Part shown: one piece after another, positions 62,401-64,000 of the stretch
Layout of the letters: the number at the start of each line of letters is the position of its first letter
Position numbering within the stretch: the stretch's first letter is position 1
DNA from: Vulcanimicrobiota bacterium
GTDB lineage: Bacteria > Vulcanimicrobiota > Xenobia > Xenobiales > JADMJV01
DNA length: 64,000 nucleotides
Direction of reading: 5' to 3'
Assembly: GCA_019637395.1 (NCBI GenBank)
Contig: JAHBVR010000006.1
Location: 248,001-312,000 of the forward strand
Translations under genes and position numbers: made by a program
Notes under the pieces: model-generated
Databases searched by the model: none
What the model was told of the DNA's origin: nothing
Seen by the model: the letters and a program-made list of their open reading frames with translations, nothing else

Positions 62401-63430
62401 TCCAGAGCACGAGCACGGTCTGAGGGGCCAGGGTGCGATGGTAGATGTGTCGCTGGTGAGCATAGCGCAGGGCCTCGCCGACCTGACCCCAGAGCCGCAG
62501 CCGATCGGCAAAACCCAATTTTTGGGAGCTCTCGGCCGTAGCCAGGGCCAGGTCCAGCCGGCTGGCCTTGGGGTAAAAGGGGTAAAGCAGGGCCGGGCCC
62601 AGCTCCCATTCCTTGTAGCCTTCCGGGCTGAGAATGTGATCGTGGCGAAGTTCGCGCAGCAAGGTAAATTCTCGATTGGCCGTGCGGCGAGCGCGTTCTC
62701 GCTCCAGGGGATCCTTGCCGACAAAGGTGCGCACCCGCACTTCCACCGAGCCCAGTTCGGAGTGAACGGCCCGATGGTCCTGATAGTTGGGGCCTTCTCC
62801 GAGCAACTCTTGAATGAGATATTCGCCCACACGCAGTTCACGCCGGCGGTTCTGTCGGATGCCCAATTTCTCGAGAGCTGCAAGCAGTTGCGAAAGAAAA
62901 GGGCGAGGCAAGGGATCGCGTTGGTAAGCCCCCTGGGCGGCGTTGACCATTTTCGCAAGGGAGCCATTGTCGCAAATTGGCTGAAAGCGGGCCGGTTGAG
63001 CGAAGCGCAACTGCACATCGGGGTGACTCAGGTAGACGACCGGCTCCACGCTGAGGCGCGGGCCACCATACACACTGGGCAGATGGCGGCGCACCAAACC
63101 GGCCAGCACTTTACACTTGAGATTGGCGCCGCTGAGGGGGCTTTTTTCGCTGTAGCTGGCGGAGTTGGGGTGGGTTCGGCGCACCCAATTGAGCTCATCC
63201 ACCACCACCTGACCGCGATAATGCTTCAGTTCCAATAAGGTCAGGCCATAGACGGTCAACAAGAGAGCGTCTACCTCATACAACTTGCCCTGGTCGTCGA
63301 GGAACTCAAAATTGGTGAAAGCCTTCAGCACCGTTGCGGGGTCGCAGGCCTGGCGTAACGAGGCCAGGCCTTCCTTTTCGTGAAGAAACTGTGACTCGGT
63401 CACCTCGTGCCAATTTTTGGCGTCAAGCAT
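59450..63430 (-). CDS. pglW: BREX type 2 protein PglW: NERD domain, two kinase-like domains, C-terminal helical region
   Basis: 1,326 aa from ATG 63430, which overlaps the upstream stop (ATGCTTGA). Residues ~15-120 are a NERD nuclease-like domain (FLHEKEGL, YEVDALLLT, LLELKHYRG: the D...ExK core). Residues ~205-460 form a first kinase-like domain with a damaged catalytic loop (YHRTLAPQTVLV, VINWQ instead of DFG), so a pseudokinase. A second kinase (~500-760) looks active: GQGSSSVAFL, LVLKVPL (Lys), AHRDIKPANLG (about 618) and LFDFSLAR (DFG as DFS). The C-terminus (LWLLAPYSEGLPTIDNQPL) matches PglW. In Streptomyces Pgl, PglW is a Ser/Thr kinase needed for defence. Confidence 0.88.
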   Translation of the reverse strand: MLDAKNWHEVTESQFLHEKEGLASLRQACDPATVLKAFTNFEFLDDQGKLYEVDALLLTVYGLTLLELKHYRGQVVVDELNWVRRTHPNSASYSEKSPLSGANLKCKVLAGLVRRHLPSVYGGPRLSVEPVVYLSHPDVQLRFAQPARFQPICDNGSLAKMVNAAQGAYQRDPLPRPFLSQLLAALEKLGIRQNRRRELRVGEYLIQELLGEGPNYQDHRAVHSELGSVEVRVRTFVGKDPLERERARRTANREFTLLRELRHDHILSPEGYKEWELGPALLYPFYPKASRLDLALATAESSQKLGFADRLRLWGQVGEALRYAHQRHIYHRTLAPQTVLVLWNDPPDAKVINWQTVSAEERTSGTVHLAEWVEERATAYLAPEMLTAPNEADHSVDLFSLGCLGYFLFTGQDPASNQSELQEKLLQQEGLNLLAVLDQAPPKLVQLIRDLTHPVHYFRPESANAFLQRLAEVETEWRHQDEAQDDCHDPFTAQPGDLVLPGHQLLRRLGQGSSSVAFLVRNGEGEELVLKVPLPSQTDERLVQESEVLQKLSHRKIVELRAVTQVGVKKALLLSSAGPETLAERLGRDGVLGLELLQRFGDDLLELAEHLEHVGMAHRDIKPANLGVRPLGKNQDLHLVLFDFSLAREDRRKVEAGTPGYRDPFLHTSQRPWDEAAERYAVAVTLYEMATGRLPQWGDGRVNPAASPIEVQFPSGDFEPSLRERFEEFFKKAFQRQAQQRFESANVMRSAWRELFANAQLDESPSAIAIPEHVPGETALSSLTHNPQLLQVFDRLRLTTASALMGVPRSTLLRLSNVGGLTRQQLRDLYDLLKERLVGAPQPYQHVPEQALETLLQTLLPAKPEEARLVELYLCGTAEQEWPLPLEAARLASTPPKVDANKVTLRARQQWGRHPELEGLGHDLDQAITEMGGGATVDELCDTLLSLRGALETRREPRRRLARGVLRALLEREGMQSLPRFDLVRLGRQPLVCADLGQAERLWQAAQRADELVTQEPIPSLSRTLQELSQLVQSEQALTEGRLLRLIVALAQRARLSSRGELYPVGMPPGQSLRLVSGLLAGRELTLVQLQELVQTRYPEAAPLPAEEPAIDALFAELNLMMRWDDSKHRFRSTLATSHSGRSRSSLGAVTGMPFTEAEARLRDALRGGEPQVIKVRSHELLQAEEWLRQTFDIPTVSLEDRLVEQLLSMAAAEQIDEADLWAADQLGADSPEDWQGLKDLAREAGGHVVAQLEPVVALKRFSLWSRFGLLDLVQNIIDRAGRPGGPQTLWLLAPYSEGLPTIDNQPLPMPPATRPLEWSAAGWLK

Positions 63431-64000
63431 CCAGCAAAGCCTCAAGAGCGGAATGGGCGGAGCGGCGTTGCAGACCCTCGGAAATTTGCTCCTGGATGGA
63501 ATAGGTCAGAATGCAATCCAGACAACCCGTCTCGCAGCGGCGATGGTGTTCCTCGTCGCGGAAGAGCACCCGTTTGGCATTCTGCAGCCATTTGCGCGTC
63601 AGAGTCATCAGCTCAAAGACGTGGGCCGCCCCGCCGGGCACGTTGTCAAACAGCAAGGTCGCCCAGCCTCCGCTCCGGGTGGGAGTGACCAGCAGGCCAA
63701 TCTCCCGCGAGTCCAGCTCAAGGATTTCGGCCCCGGCCAGGCGCAGGGCTTCCCCGAGCGTTGCCACCAAGCCCTTGGCTGGTCGACTGCCCAGAGCTTT
63801 TTCCCAGTCGATCAAGACGCAATCGGTGCGTTCCCAGGCGGCCAGCCACTGTTGTCGCATGGCGTGAATATCCTGAGAGCATTGCTTTTGACCGCGTAGG
63901 CGACGATGGGTGCTAAAGCCGGTGGGGGGCTCGTCAGGGTTTTGCTTTTCCGAATCGGCATAACCACAGTTCAAGCAAATGGCAAATCCGGTATTTTGCT
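63423..64000 (-). CDS. DUF1998-type protein, C-terminal part (cut by window end)
   Basis: The frame enters from the right edge and ends at 63423, overlapping pglW by 8 bases. About 191 residues are seen. TGFAICLNCGYADSE is a zinc knuckle; LLVTPTRSGGWATLLFDNVPGGAAHVFEL is the core DUF1998 block; and CETGCLDCILTY is a second Cys cluster. This C-terminal architecture is found in DEAD-box helicases of the MrfA/MrfB type and in DrmB of DISARM. With the N-terminus missing I cannot say whether a helicase precedes it or whether it corresponds to BrxHI or DrmB. Confidence 0.75.
   Translation of the reverse strand, partial: QNTGFAICLNCGYADSEKQNPDEPPTGFSTHRRLRGQKQCSQDIHAMRQQWLAAWERTDCVLIDWEKALGSRPAKGLVATLGEALRLAGAEILELDSREIGLLVTPTRSGGWATLLFDNVPGGAAHVFELMTLTRKWLQNAKRVLFRDEEHHRRCETGCLDCILTYSIQEQISEGLQRRSAHSALEALLDA

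Larger units (their letters stand above)
38972..64000. mobile_element. BREX type 2 defence island (right end outside window)
   Basis: A continuous block of defence genes (pglZ, pglY, ietA, ietS, pglX cassette, recombinase, pglX, ASCH, pglW, DUF1998) begins just after a tRNA 3' relic and IS debris and runs off the right edge. Left of it, gene content changes to ordinary envelope and metabolic genes after a decayed zone. Island status is inferred from this context. Confidence 0.6.

Noticed and set aside
1-64000. CRISPR arrays or rRNA genes
   Set aside because: No regularly spaced direct repeats of 25-40 bases and no conserved rRNA segments were seen on either strand.

Overview
The window reads as chromosome from a diderm, lipid A-making bacterium with GC-rich, tightly packed genes. 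It carries a bamA - Skp-like lipoproteins - lpxD - lpxC - fabZ - lpxA - lpxB axis, a type IV pilus/type II secretion ATPase and FabI. The Omp85/lpxC/fabZ/lpxA/lpxB layout plus a lipid-A-disaccharide-synthase-related protein recalls Cyanobacteria and their uncultured diderm relatives. That placement is inference; there is no rRNA or marker gene here to settle it.

Layout, left part (1-33.7 kb, core genome). 1-2.5 kb: small secreted and hypothetical proteins and an esterase, closed by a two-way terminator. 2.5-6.4 kb: pilB-type ATPase divergent from a protein with two PilZ domains and a degenerate HD-GYP domain, with a dyad operator between them. 6.4-9.7 kb: M20 peptidase, a VapBC-type toxin-antitoxin pair with a clear operator, and a beta-propeller protein. 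9.7-27.1 kb: a long envelope cluster with mostly overlapping genes: bamA, four Skp/OmpH-like or coiled-coil lipoproteins, a short lpxD, a secreted protein, lpxC, fabZ, an oxidoreductase, lpxA, lpxB and two further LpxB relatives, then membrane and phosphatase genes. 27.1-33.7 kb: small regulators, a metallophosphoesterase, fabI, a subtilase fused to a glycogen-binding-like domain, and an FAD dehydrogenase.

Middle (33.7-39.2 kb): a variable, gene-poor stretch with a large protein made of two copies of [zinc-binding GFA-like domain + ankyrin repeats], an ISAzo13-type transposase fragment, a truncated macro-domain gene and the 3' half of a tRNA. The tRNA fragment probably marks the border of an integrated island.

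Right part (39.2-64 kb): a BREX type 2 (Pgl) phage-defence island: pglZ, pglY, pglX, pglW and a DUF1998 protein cut by the window edge. Two things stand out. First, pglX is present as a complete gene (+ strand) and as an N-terminally truncated copy in inverted orientation (- strand), with a tyrosine recombinase between them. The copies share about 85% of bases in the stretches I compared by eye but differ completely in two target-recognition segments, and the truncated copy lacks the SAM-binding motif. This has the form of an invertible switch that would graft the promoter and the first ~260 codons onto either body, changing methylation specificity and also which downstream gene (ASCH-domain protein or membrane TPR-like protein) is co-expressed. 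Second, an IetA/IetS-like ATPase-subtilase pair sits between pglY and the pglX switch, nesting one defence system in another.
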